Assembly (NCBI GenBank): GCA_035544635.1
Contig: DATKDQ010000114.1
Location: 1-13,299 of the forward strand
DNA: 13,299 nt
Reading direction: 5' to 3'
Source of the DNA: DATAFT01 sp035544635
GTDB lineage: Bacteria > Acidobacteriota > Thermoanaerobaculia > Multivoradales > Multivoraceae
The position numbers were made by a program, and so were the translations under genes. This document shows, piece after piece, positions 1 to 6,209 of the stretch. The notes under the pieces are model-generated. The model made no database searches. It saw only the letters and a list, made by a program, of their open reading frames with translations, and was not told where the DNA came from. How positions within the stretch are numbered: the first letter of the stretch is position 1; each line of letters starts with the position of its first letter.

Positions 1-1020
1 CCCTCACCGCCTGTCGATCGCGAGGCGTTCCGCGAGCGCATCGTCGTCACCGAGGTGCTGCTCGACGTTCTGGTCACCGACAAGAGCGGCAAGGTGGTCA
101 CCGGCCTGGGTCCGCAGGACTTCGTCATCGAGGAGCGCGACCAGGTCTTCGCCCCGACCAGCGTGACCTTCTACGGCGGCGCGGAGCTCGAGGCGTCCGG
201 AGCCGGTGGCGGGACCCGCAGCGATCGCTACTTCATCCTGCTGTTCCACGATCAGACCCAGTCAGCGCCCTTCCTGATCGGGCATCAGCTCGACGCCGGC
301 CGCTGGACCAAGAGGTGGATCGACCAGGAGCTCCGGCCCAACGACCAGGTGGCGGTGCTGGCCTACGACGTCAAGCTCAAGCTCTACCAGGACTTCACCC
401 GCGAGAAGGAGTCGCTCAAGCGCGCGGTCGATGCCGCGGTCACCGGCAAGCGCGCGCCCGATCGCTTCGAGACGCTCTCGGCGCCCGAGCTCGATCCCGA
501 CAGCCCGTCGCTCTCGATCAACCTGCCTGCCGACCGGGACCTGAGCCGCAGCACGCGCAAGGTGGAACAGGCGCTGAGTCTCCTGGGGCACGCCGCCGAG
601 GGCATTGCCGGTCGCAAGAACCTGCTGCTGTTCAGCGTCGGCTTCGGCGAGGTGGGGCAGTCCGGTATGTGGACGCCCGATCCGCGCTACTACCCCGACA
701 TGGAGCAGTCGCTCAACGACGGCAACGTGGCCGTGTACAGCATCGATCTGATCAGCACGTCGCGAGGCAGCCCCCGAGAGCGAGCCATCAACGACGCGCT
801 GAGCTCGATCTCGAACGACACCGGCGGACGCTACTACTATGCCTTCGCGAACCCGCTGGCGCCGCTGCGCCAGATCGCCGAGGACAACCTCGGCTACTAC
901 CTGATCAGCTACCAGACCGACTACGAGGCGGGCACCGCCGGCTACCGTGAAGTGCGAGTCAAGGTCAGAAGCGGCGCCTACACCGTCCGCGCCCGTCGCG
1001 GCTACCGCTACGGCAGTTGA
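1..1020 (+). CDS. VWFA-related domain protein (TIGR03436-like), 5'-truncated by window edge
   Basis: The frame is open from base 1 to a TGA at 1018-1020, giving 339 residues; the real start and signal peptide lie upstream. A GTG at 55 is in frame, but the open codons before it already read like the family (a TEVLLDVLVTDKSG-type strand), so it is not the start. The N-terminal beta segment (residues about 15-55, with VTDKSGKVVTGL and DFVIEE) is the lead-in domain typical of acidobacterial VWFA-related proteins. The VWA-like core follows, with a MIDAS-like DQTQS at residues 84-88 after a hydrophobic strand (FILLF) and a second strand at GRKNLLLFS (204-212). The tail has GYYLISYQ (from 298) and a final RARRGYRYG. 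These proteins are usually exported; their function is unknown, and binding to proteins or surfaces through the VWA fold is inference. The 3' end overlaps the convergent gene by 13 bases. It lacks the extra C-terminal domain of the paralogue at 8096-9853. Confidence 0.9.
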   Translation, partial: PSPPVDREAFRERIVVTEVLLDVLVTDKSGKVVTGLGPQDFVIEERDQVFAPTSVTFYGGAELEASGAGGGTRSDRYFILLFHDQTQSAPFLIGHQLDAGRWTKRWIDQELRPNDQVAVLAYDVKLKLYQDFTREKESLKRAVDAAVTGKRAPDRFETLSAPELDPDSPSLSINLPADRDLSRSTRKVEQALSLLGHAAEGIAGRKNLLLFSVGFGEVGQSGMWTPDPRYYPDMEQSLNDGNVAVYSIDLISTSRGSPRERAINDALSSISNDTGGRYYYAFANPLAPLRQIAEDNLGYYLISYQTDYEAGTAGYREVRVKVRSGAYTVRARRGYRYGS

Positions 1021-1517
1021 AGGGCGATCTCGGCGCGCGACGGCAGGCCGGAGACCTCTCCCACCGGAGTCCAGGTCTCGGTGTCTCCGTCCCGCTCGAT
1101 CTTCATCCACCGCGCCTGTTCGAGAACCACCTCGACCACCAACTTGCCATCGGCCGGCCGGCCGCGGCCGGTCTCGGTCGTCCAGAAGTTGTAGAGGCGC
1201 ACCTCGCTGGTCTCCCCCGGGGGCAGCGCCTGGTAGTAGAGCTGGCTCTCGTAGACCGCGAGGGGCTCACCGTTGAGACGCACGGTGAAGGCGAGCTGAG
1301 AGGCGGCGACCTCACCCTCGTTGCGGATCGCGGCGGTCAGGCGGCACAGGGTGTCGACGCCGGGGGACGCCGGCGCGACGGTGATGCGCTCCACCCGGAG
1401 GGGCGCCGGACGTTCCTGCTCCTGGCCACGAAGCGAGCGCCCCGGGTAGAGGGCCAGCGTCACCACCACCAGCGACAGGATGGCACCGGTCGAGCGAGAA
1501 GACCGTGAGGGGGTCAT
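1008..1517 (-). CDS. Small exported protein, predicted beta-sandwich (CARDB-like)
   Basis: This encodes 169 residues from an ATG at 1517-1515; a TTG directly before it is less likely as the start. Residues 1-31 look like a Sec signal peptide: Arg/Ser-rich n-region, hydrophobic core AILSLVVVTLAL and a probable cleavage site near SLRGQ. Residues about 40-135 alternate short hydrophobic strands with turns. Features such as VERITVAPASPGVDT, a RNEGEVAA turn and the PPGETSEVRL segment resemble CARDB or other Ig-like adhesion modules, which often have an N-E-G turn between strands. Only one cysteine is visible in the mature part (C58), so no internal disulfide. The last residues are read through the end of the convergent VWFA gene. 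It is divergent from the DUF3179 gene, with 61 nt between the starts. Function is unknown; a periplasmic or surface binding role is inference. Confidence 0.72.
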   Translation of the reverse strand: MTPSRSSRSTGAILSLVVVTLALYPGRSLRGQEQERPAPLRVERITVAPASPGVDTLCRLTAAIRNEGEVAASQLAFTVRLNGEPLAVYESQLYYQALPPGETSEVRLYNFWTTETGRGRPADGKLVVEVVLEQARWMKIERDGDTETWTPVGEVSGLPSRAEIALQLP

Positions 1518-1524
1518 CAAACGT

Positions 1525-1530
1525 ACTCTA
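1525..1530 (-). promoter_or_regulatory. Candidate -10 element, possibly leaderless
   Basis: On the minus strand TAGAGT sits 7 nt before the ATG at 1517. This would place the transcription start at or next to the start codon, and no Shine-Dalgarno is visible. A TTCCAG with 17-nt spacing is a poor -35 match. The arrangement fits a leaderless transcript, but the motif is short and could be chance. Confidence 0.3.
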
Positions 1531-1578
1531 GTCTGTCCAGGTGTGGTCTGGAAGCCCGGGACTCGAAGCGCGACCTCG

Positions 1579-2970
1579 ATGCCCTACCCACGCTCCTTCA
1601 CGAAGCTGAAACGCATGGCAGTAGCGGCCCCCATCCTGGGACTGCTCGGGGTGGGCGCAGCGCTGCCGGCAGTCGAGTCGCTCGAGCCCGAGGCGGGATA
1701 TGCCCTGATTCGCGATCTCATGGGTGAGCCGCGCAAGCCGCGGCGGGCGGCGGCAGAGCGGCTGATGGGCGCTCGAGACTCGCGTTTCGTCCCGCCCCTG
1801 GTCGACGCCTACTTCTTCACCTCCAACCTCGCGCGCTCCAGCGTCCTCGAGGTGCTCGCCGCGCTCGCGGGCGAGCAGCCGGGCAAACGCTACCTGGACT
1901 GGGTCGAGCACGTCGGGGCCCGCCAGTACGAGCTGCCGGCGGGCTACGCCGAGTGGAAGGCCTCGCTCTTGGCGCGCATCGACACCCGCTACCAGCACAT
2001 CCTCTACCCGGGCGTGCCGATACGCATCCGGCTCGACGAGGTGGTGTGGGGGGGCGTGCGCCTCGACGGCATCCCAGCCCTCGAGCACCCGCCCCAGGTA
2101 TCGGCCGCCGAGGCCCGCCATCTGCGCGACGGCGATCGGGTCTTCGGGGTGAGCCTGGGCGGCGAGGTCCGCGCCTATCCGGTCAAGGCCCTGAGCTGGC
2201 ACGAGATGCTCAACGACACCATCGGCGGCCACCCGGTGACGCTCAGCTACTGCACGCTGTGCGGCTCGGGCATCCTCTACTCGACCGGCACCGACGACGG
2301 CGGCGCCTACACCTTCGGCACCTCGGGGCTGCTCTACCGCAGCAACAAGCTCATGTACGACCGCCAGAGCTACAGCCTGTGGGCCAACCTCACCGGCGAG
2401 GCGGTGATCGGCCGCAAGGCCCTGAGGTCCGACCGGCTCGAGATCCTGCCGATGGTGCTGACCACCTGGCGGGCATGGCGACAGCGCCATCCCGAGACCA
2501 CGGTGATGGCGATCGACCCGAGCGAGGGCCGACGCCATGGCTTCGTCTACCAGGAGGGCGCGGCCGACGCTGCCCGCGCGGGGGTCGCCTTTCCGGTGTG
2601 GCAGAAGAGCGATGCCCTCGATCGCAACGCCGAGGTCTACACCTTGCTGCTCGACGGCAAGCCCAAGGCCTATCCCACCGATCGTCTGGCCGAGGCCGGC
2701 GTGGTCAACGACACGCTCGGGGAGCGAGCCCTGGTGCTGGTGGCCGATCCGGAGAGCGGCGCGATCCGAGCCTACGAGCGGGGCGCCCACCGCTTCTCCG
2801 CCGGTCCGCGCCCGAACCAGCTGCTCGACGAGCAGGGCCGCCGCTACCGCGTCGCCGAAGAGGCGCTGATCGCCGACGGTCTCGATCCCCTCCCTCGCCT
2901 CGGGGGTCACACCGCCTTCTGGTTCGGCTGGTTCGGCTTCTATCCCCACACCGAGCTCTGGACGCCCTAG
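1579..2970 (+). CDS. Exported DUF3179 domain protein
   Basis: This encodes 463 residues. The ATG at 1579 is chosen because it yields a basic n-region (RSFTKLKR), a hydrophobic core (VAAPILGLLGVGAAL) and a likely cleavage at ALPA near residue 31; ATG 1615 is an alternative, and the frame is open further upstream without making sense as protein. Residues about 36-140 are helical and resemble a HEAT/ARM-like stretch. The DUF3179 region starts near 165: DGDRVFGVSLGGEVRAYP (184-201), HEMLNDTIGG (208-217), SYCTLCGSG with a CxxC at 225-228, FGTSGLLYRS (246-255), MYDRQSYSLW (259-268) and GEAVIG. It ends with the aromatic AFWFGWFGFYPHTELW. The family has no assigned biochemical function; the conserved CxxC suggests metal or redox chemistry, which is inference. 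It stands alone between divergent and convergent neighbours. Confidence 0.92.
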   Translation: MPYPRSFTKLKRMAVAAPILGLLGVGAALPAVESLEPEAGYALIRDLMGEPRKPRRAAAERLMGARDSRFVPPLVDAYFFTSNLARSSVLEVLAALAGEQPGKRYLDWVEHVGARQYELPAGYAEWKASLLARIDTRYQHILYPGVPIRIRLDEVVWGGVRLDGIPALEHPPQVSAAEARHLRDGDRVFGVSLGGEVRAYPVKALSWHEMLNDTIGGHPVTLSYCTLCGSGILYSTGTDDGGAYTFGTSGLLYRSNKLMYDRQSYSLWANLTGEAVIGRKALRSDRLEILPMVLTTWRAWRQRHPETTVMAIDPSEGRRHGFVYQEGAADAARAGVAFPVWQKSDALDRNAEVYTLLLDGKPKAYPTDRLAEAGVVNDTLGERALVLVADPESGAIRAYERGAHRFSAGPRPNQLLDEQGRRYRVAEEALIADGLDPLPRLGGHTAFWFGWFGFYPHTELWTP

Positions 2971-2975
2971 CCTCC

Positions 2976-2999
2976 GGAACGTGCTGAGTAGCACGTTCC
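2976..2999. repeat. Perfect palindromic hairpin, REP-like
   Basis: GGAACGTGCT (2976-2985) and AGCACGTTCC (2990-2999) are exact reverse complements around a GAGT loop. Flanking CC (2974-2975) and GG (3003-3004) could add pairs across a 3-nt bulge. It starts 6 bases after the DUF3179 stop. There is no T-tract, so it is not a classic intrinsic terminator. A solitary short hairpin just outside a gene end is how REP elements look, but no second copy is in this window. Confidence 0.5.
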
Positions 3000-3111
3000 T
3001 CCGGCTAGATAACTTTCGCGCCGAGGACGGCGCTGGCGCTACGCGCCGAACACAGATGGGACGCTGTTACTCGGACACACTCCTAGCAGCGTGTGGCGAG
3101 TGTCATGACAT

Positions 3112-3148
3112 GGCGATCCCGATCCGGCGCGGCGCCGGATCGGTCGCC
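3112..3148 (-). terminator. Large GC hairpin at the end of the M16 operon
   Basis: CCGATCCGGCGC (3119-3130) and GCGCCGGATCGG (3132-3143) are perfect reverse complements centred on G3131, although a real loop needs at least 3 nt. The outer arms GGCGA (3112-3116) and TCGCC (3144-3148) extend the stem across a 2-nt bulge, giving about 17 possible pairs. It begins 12 nt past the stop of the minus-strand M16 gene. Neither side has a T-tract, so it may act as a Rho-assisted end or a 3' stabiliser for either convergent transcript. Confidence 0.5.
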
Positions 3149-3160
3149 CAGCACTTCCTG

Positions 3161-4639
3161 TCAGTCCAGCTCGACGGGATCCCTGCTCGGCAGGTGCGTC
3201 ACCGGCCTCCCCACGACCTGCTCGAGACCCGGCCCGCCGTGCTCGCCAGCCCCGAGCTCCGACCAGGGACCCATGACCAGGACGCGCAGCTCGCCGGGAT
3301 GCAGGTGCGCCCGCGCCAGCCGCGTCACGTCCTGCGGGCGCACCCGCTCGATCCGCTGGCGGTAGATCCGCCAGTATTCGTGCGGACGCCCCAGGAGCTC
3401 GTCCTCGGCGAAGCGTCCGGCCACGGCGACCGCGCCCTGGAACAGCAGCGGTAGGGCGTCGACCAGCGACCTCCGGGCGAGCTCGAGCTCCGCGGGTGGC
3501 ACCGGCTCCGAGCGCAGGCGCTCGAGCTCGGCGAGCACCGCGCGCACCGCGCGTCCGGCACGGCGAGGCGAGGTCTCGAGGAACACCTCGAAGCTCCCCG
3601 GCTCCTCGATCCCGAGGCCGAAGGACGCGACCACTCGATAGACCAGGCCCTCCTCCGCGCGCAGGCGGCTGCGCAGGCGCGAGACGGTGCCGCCGCCACC
3701 CAGGATCTCTGCCATCACCATGGCGGCAAAGGCGTCCTGCTCTTCCCAGGAGCGCCGCTCTCTGCCTCGGTGTCCGAGATAGAGCTTGGCCTGCGGCGTC
3801 GAGCTCTCGAGATGGTAGAGGCCCGCGGGCGCTTCCACGCGCTCGAGGGGTGGCGGCGCGGGCGCGGCAACGCCGGCGCTCTCGCGACCCCAATCGCCCA
3901 GCAGCCGATCCAGCAGCTCGAGCACCTGCTCGGTGTCGACGTCGCCCGAGACGGCCAGGACCGCGGTGTCCGGGGCCCAGTGGCGGCGATGGAAGTCGAG
4001 GAGATCCTGGCGCGCGATGGCCGCGAGGCCCCTGCCGGTGAGCTGGCGCGCCCGCGGATGCTTCGGCCCGTACTGCAGGAGCTGCCATTCGAGATCGAGC
4101 ACTCGCAGCGGGTCATCACCCCGCGCCTCGAGGCTCTTGCGCAGATTGGCCTTGGCGCTGTCGAGCCGGTCCTCCTGAAAGCGTGGGCGCAGCAGCGCTT
4201 CGGCGAGGAGCTCGAGGGCGCGCTCGAGCACGCCCGGTGAGCACTCGAGCGTCATCCCCGAGCGATCCACACCACCGAAGCTGTCGAGCTCGGCCCCCAG
4301 GAAGTCCACCTCCTCGTCGAAGCGGTCGGCGGCGAGCGCCACCGTGCCTCCCCGGCGGATCATCGAGGCGGTGAGCGACGCCAGCCCCACTCCGTGCTCG
4401 GGGTCGTACCTGCCCCCGGTACGCAGCGCCAAGACCACGTCGACCAGGGGCACCGTTCGGTCCTCGACCACGTAGACCGGGACGCCGTTGCGGAGCTGGT
4501 GTCGCTCGACCTCGGGAATCTCGAAGTGGAAGGGGGGCAGGGCGAGCCGCTCGGGGCGCCGCGGGATCTGCTCCGCTCCGGCGCTCGCCCGCAGGTACAC
4601 CAGAAGCAGCACCAGGGCACAGCCGGCGAGACCCTTCAT
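3161..4639 (-). CDS. M16 family protein, degenerate zinc site (non-catalytic partner subunit)
   Basis: This encodes 492 residues from an ATG at 4639-4637; the frame stays open upstream, but that part is a shadow of the preceding gene. Residues 1-20 form a Sec signal (core CALVLLLVYL, cleavage near ASA). The N-terminal M16 half starts at LRNGVPVYVVEDRTVPLVDV (49-68). Where active enzymes have HxxEH this protein reads S88-L-T-A91-S92, so all three key residues are lost. The C-terminal M16 half has AKLYLGHRG (284-292), a GGGG turn (314-317) and SRLRSRLRAEEGLVY, keeping Arg327 and Tyr334 of the Arg/Tyr pair that positions substrate in M16B enzymes. It overlaps the upstream catalytic M16 gene by an ATGA (start 4639-4637, stop 4638-4636), so translation is probably coupled; a GGAG lies 3 nt before the start. 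It should pair with that protein as a heterodimer in the periplasm or outside the cell. An LAGC at residues 4-7 is too early to be a lipobox. Confidence 0.93.
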   Translation of the reverse strand: MKGLAGCALVLLLVYLRASAGAEQIPRRPERLALPPFHFEIPEVERHQLRNGVPVYVVEDRTVPLVDVVLALRTGGRYDPEHGVGLASLTASMIRRGGTVALAADRFDEEVDFLGAELDSFGGVDRSGMTLECSPGVLERALELLAEALLRPRFQEDRLDSAKANLRKSLEARGDDPLRVLDLEWQLLQYGPKHPRARQLTGRGLAAIARQDLLDFHRRHWAPDTAVLAVSGDVDTEQVLELLDRLLGDWGRESAGVAAPAPPPLERVEAPAGLYHLESSTPQAKLYLGHRGRERRSWEEQDAFAAMVMAEILGGGGTVSRLRSRLRAEEGLVYRVVASFGLGIEEPGSFEVFLETSPRRAGRAVRAVLAELERLRSEPVPPAELELARRSLVDALPLLFQGAVAVAGRFAEDELLGRPHEYWRIYRQRIERVRPQDVTRLARAHLHPGELRVLVMGPWSELGAGEHGGPGLEQVVGRPVTHLPSRDPVELD

Positions 4640-6195
4640 CGACTCCGTCGCTCGAGCAGTAGCGTGGCTCGCCGCTCGGGACCAAGGTAGCGCTCGATCA
4701 CCCGCTCGAGGTCCTCGGCGGTGACCGCCTGCGCGCGCTCCGGGAAGGTGTAGAGCTGGCGCCAGTCGCCCAGAGCGTCGTAGACGGCCAGACGCAAGGC
4801 GAGCTGGAGCGGCTCCTTGACCTCCCGGGCGGCATCGGTGGTGATGCGGTTCTTGACCTTCTGGAGCTCGCGTCCGCCCACGCCTTCGCGCCGCAGGCGC
4901 TCGAGCTCCTCGAGCCACGCCGCCTCCAGGGCCTCGGCGGTGGTCGATCCTCGCGCCTCCGCCACCACCGAGAACGCACCGCCCCGGCGCAGCGGCGCAT
5001 GCTGCGCCGACGCGGAGAAGGCGATGCCGCGCTCGAGCACCAGCCCGCGATGCAGCCGCCCGGTGCGCCCTCCGAGCACCCCGGCGAGGACGTCGAGAGC
5101 CACGGCCTCGGGGTGGCCGAACGGCTGCGTGGGATAGAGAATCTCGATCTGGGTCGGGCAATCGCAGGCGGCGACCTGGCGGATCCGCGGCGAGTGTCCG
5201 TTGGCTTCGTCTCCGCTGCGAGACTGCCGTTCGACGGGCGATCCTGGAGCCAGCCGGCCGAAGTAGCGATCGGCCCACCGCCGCACCTGGGCGGCATCGA
5301 AGTCGCCGACCAGAGCAGCGGTGAGGCGATCGGGGCGATAGCGGCTGCGAAAGTAGGCCTCGGCCACCGGCCGCGTGATCCAACTCAGGTCCTCGGTGCG
5401 GCCGATCGTTGGCCACGAGTAGGGGTGGTCGTCCCCCCAGAAGCGACGCTCCAGCTCGAGCTGCTCCGGCCGCCCCGGCACCGAGTCGATGCGCTGGTGC
5501 CTCTCCTGCTCGACGATCTCGTACTCGGCGTAGAAGTCGCGCAGCATGGGCGCGAGCAGGCGATCGGACTCCATCCAGAACCAGAGCTCGAGCCTGGGGG
5601 CCGGCAGCATCAGGTAGTAGGCGGTGAGATCGCGATGCGTCACGGCGTTGATGCCGACCGCTCCGGCGCGGGTGTAGTGCAGCGCGTACTCGCCCTTGAC
5701 TTGCAGCGCCCGCAGCTCTTCGGCCAGCCGCTGCGACCGTCGCTCGAGCTCGGCACGATGCGCGGCGTCGAGGCCGGGATCCTGGAGCTCGGCCGCGATG
5801 GCGTCCTCCCGGGCGAACAGCTCGAGCTCGCGGCGCACGTCTCGCGCCCCGATCGTCCGGCTGCCCCGGAACAGCAGGTGCTCGAGGAGATGGCTCACCC
5901 CGGTGGTTCCCGCCTGCTCGTCTCCCGAGCCGGTGTGCGCCACCCACACCGCGGCGGTCATGGGGATGCCGGGGCGCTCGACCAGGAGAAAGGTCATGCC
6001 GTTGGCCAGCGTGAGCTCCTCGACCGGAGGGCCGCCGGCGGCCCCCTCGCCGCCGAACGCATTCGTGGCCCCGGCGGACAGCAGCAGAAGGACCGCCGCC
6101 ATCACGGGCGGCGCCCGATTCCGGCCGGGTCTCGCGACGAGCGGGCTCGACCCCGCGCCGCAGGGACGTACCCGACCTGTGAGCCCACGTGACAC
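4636..6195 (-). CDS. M16 family zinc metallopeptidase, catalytic subunit
   Basis: This encodes 519 residues from GTG 6195, chosen because GGTGGAG inside the end of the upstream gene lies 7 nt before it; an ATG at 6102 is the alternative. The long Arg-rich n-region leads into MAAVLLLLSAGATNA (32-46), a Sec signal. The zinc motif H102-L-L-E105-H106 is intact, and Glu224 in the AEYEIVEQE segment is the likely third ligand. Between them lies a charged helical insertion (about 113-167) and NAVTHRDLTAYYLMLP, as in PqqL-like M16 members. In the second M16 half the segment LHRGLVLERGIAF has V386 and F393 where Arg and Tyr are expected, so it probably cannot hold substrate alone. The next gene supplies both residues. 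Family knowledge: such split enzymes (for example the Sphingomonas SPH2681/SPH2682 pair and mitochondrial processing peptidase) work as heterodimers that cleave peptides. The substrate here is unknown. Confidence 0.94.
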   Translation of the reverse strand: MSRGLTGRVRPCGAGSSPLVARPGRNRAPPVMAAVLLLLSAGATNAFGGEGAAGGPPVEELTLANGMTFLLVERPGIPMTAAVWVAHTGSGDEQAGTTGVSHLLEHLLFRGSRTIGARDVRRELELFAREDAIAAELQDPGLDAAHRAELERRSQRLAEELRALQVKGEYALHYTRAGAVGINAVTHRDLTAYYLMLPAPRLELWFWMESDRLLAPMLRDFYAEYEIVEQERHQRIDSVPGRPEQLELERRFWGDDHPYSWPTIGRTEDLSWITRPVAEAYFRSRYRPDRLTAALVGDFDAAQVRRWADRYFGRLAPGSPVERQSRSGDEANGHSPRIRQVAACDCPTQIEILYPTQPFGHPEAVALDVLAGVLGGRTGRLHRGLVLERGIAFSASAQHAPLRRGGAFSVVAEARGSTTAEALEAAWLEELERLRREGVGGRELQKVKNRITTDAAREVKEPLQLALRLAVYDALGDWRQLYTFPERAQAVTAEDLERVIERYLGPERRATLLLERRSR

Positions 6196-6209
6196 GCCGC
6201 TACTCCACC
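6196..6209 (-). promoter_or_regulatory. Ribosome binding site deciding the GTG start at 6195
   Basis: On the minus strand GGTGGAG (6209-6203) lies inside the last codons of the propeller gene, overlapping its Val and Glu codons, and sits 7 nt from GTG 6195. The stop codon of that gene (6202-6200) lies within the spacer. This supports the GTG over the internal ATG at 6102 and suggests re-initiation. Confidence 0.55.

Larger units (their letters stand above)
2971..3160. other. Gene-free, dyad-rich spacer between convergent genes
   Basis: No credible gene lies in these 190 bases. The spacer is dense in inverted repeats: a perfect 10-bp hairpin at 2976-2999, GGCGC/GCGCC around 3030-3050, ACGCTG (3061-3066) with CAGCGT (3087-3092), ACACTC (3077-3082) with GAGTGT (3098-3103), and the large hairpin at 3112-3148. 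The middle pairs overlap and compete, so at most some fold at once. It could hold a bidirectional transcription end plus a decayed REP-like element, or a structured 3' UTR. Confidence 0.5.

Noticed and set aside
1528..2994. 488-codon open frame antisense to the DUF3179 gene
   Set aside because: Long antisense frames are expected at this GC content. The translation is low-complexity in Ala, Gly, Val, His and Arg with no recognisable domain, while the plus-strand frame is a clear family member.
2981..3454. 157-codon plus-strand frame across the convergent spacer
   Set aside because: It begins inside the palindrome and runs antisense into the M16 gene with no domain or ribosome site.
4619..4630. 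Lipobox-like LAGC at residues 4-7 of the degenerate M16 protein
   Set aside because: The cysteine precedes the hydrophobic core instead of following it, so lipoprotein processing is implausible; a normal cleavage near residue 20 fits better.
4640..5947. Upstream extension of the degenerate M16 gene, which would give a 928-residue protein
   Set aside because: The extra 436 codons overlap the catalytic M16 gene in another frame and read as Arg/Ala-rich noise; ATG 4639 is directly followed by a signal peptide.
3161..6195. Very frequent CTCGAG hexamers, considered as a protein-binding motif
   Set aside because: They arise from Leu-Glu and Leu-Glu-Arg codons in a genome preferring CTC and GAG, and show no spacing or strand pattern.
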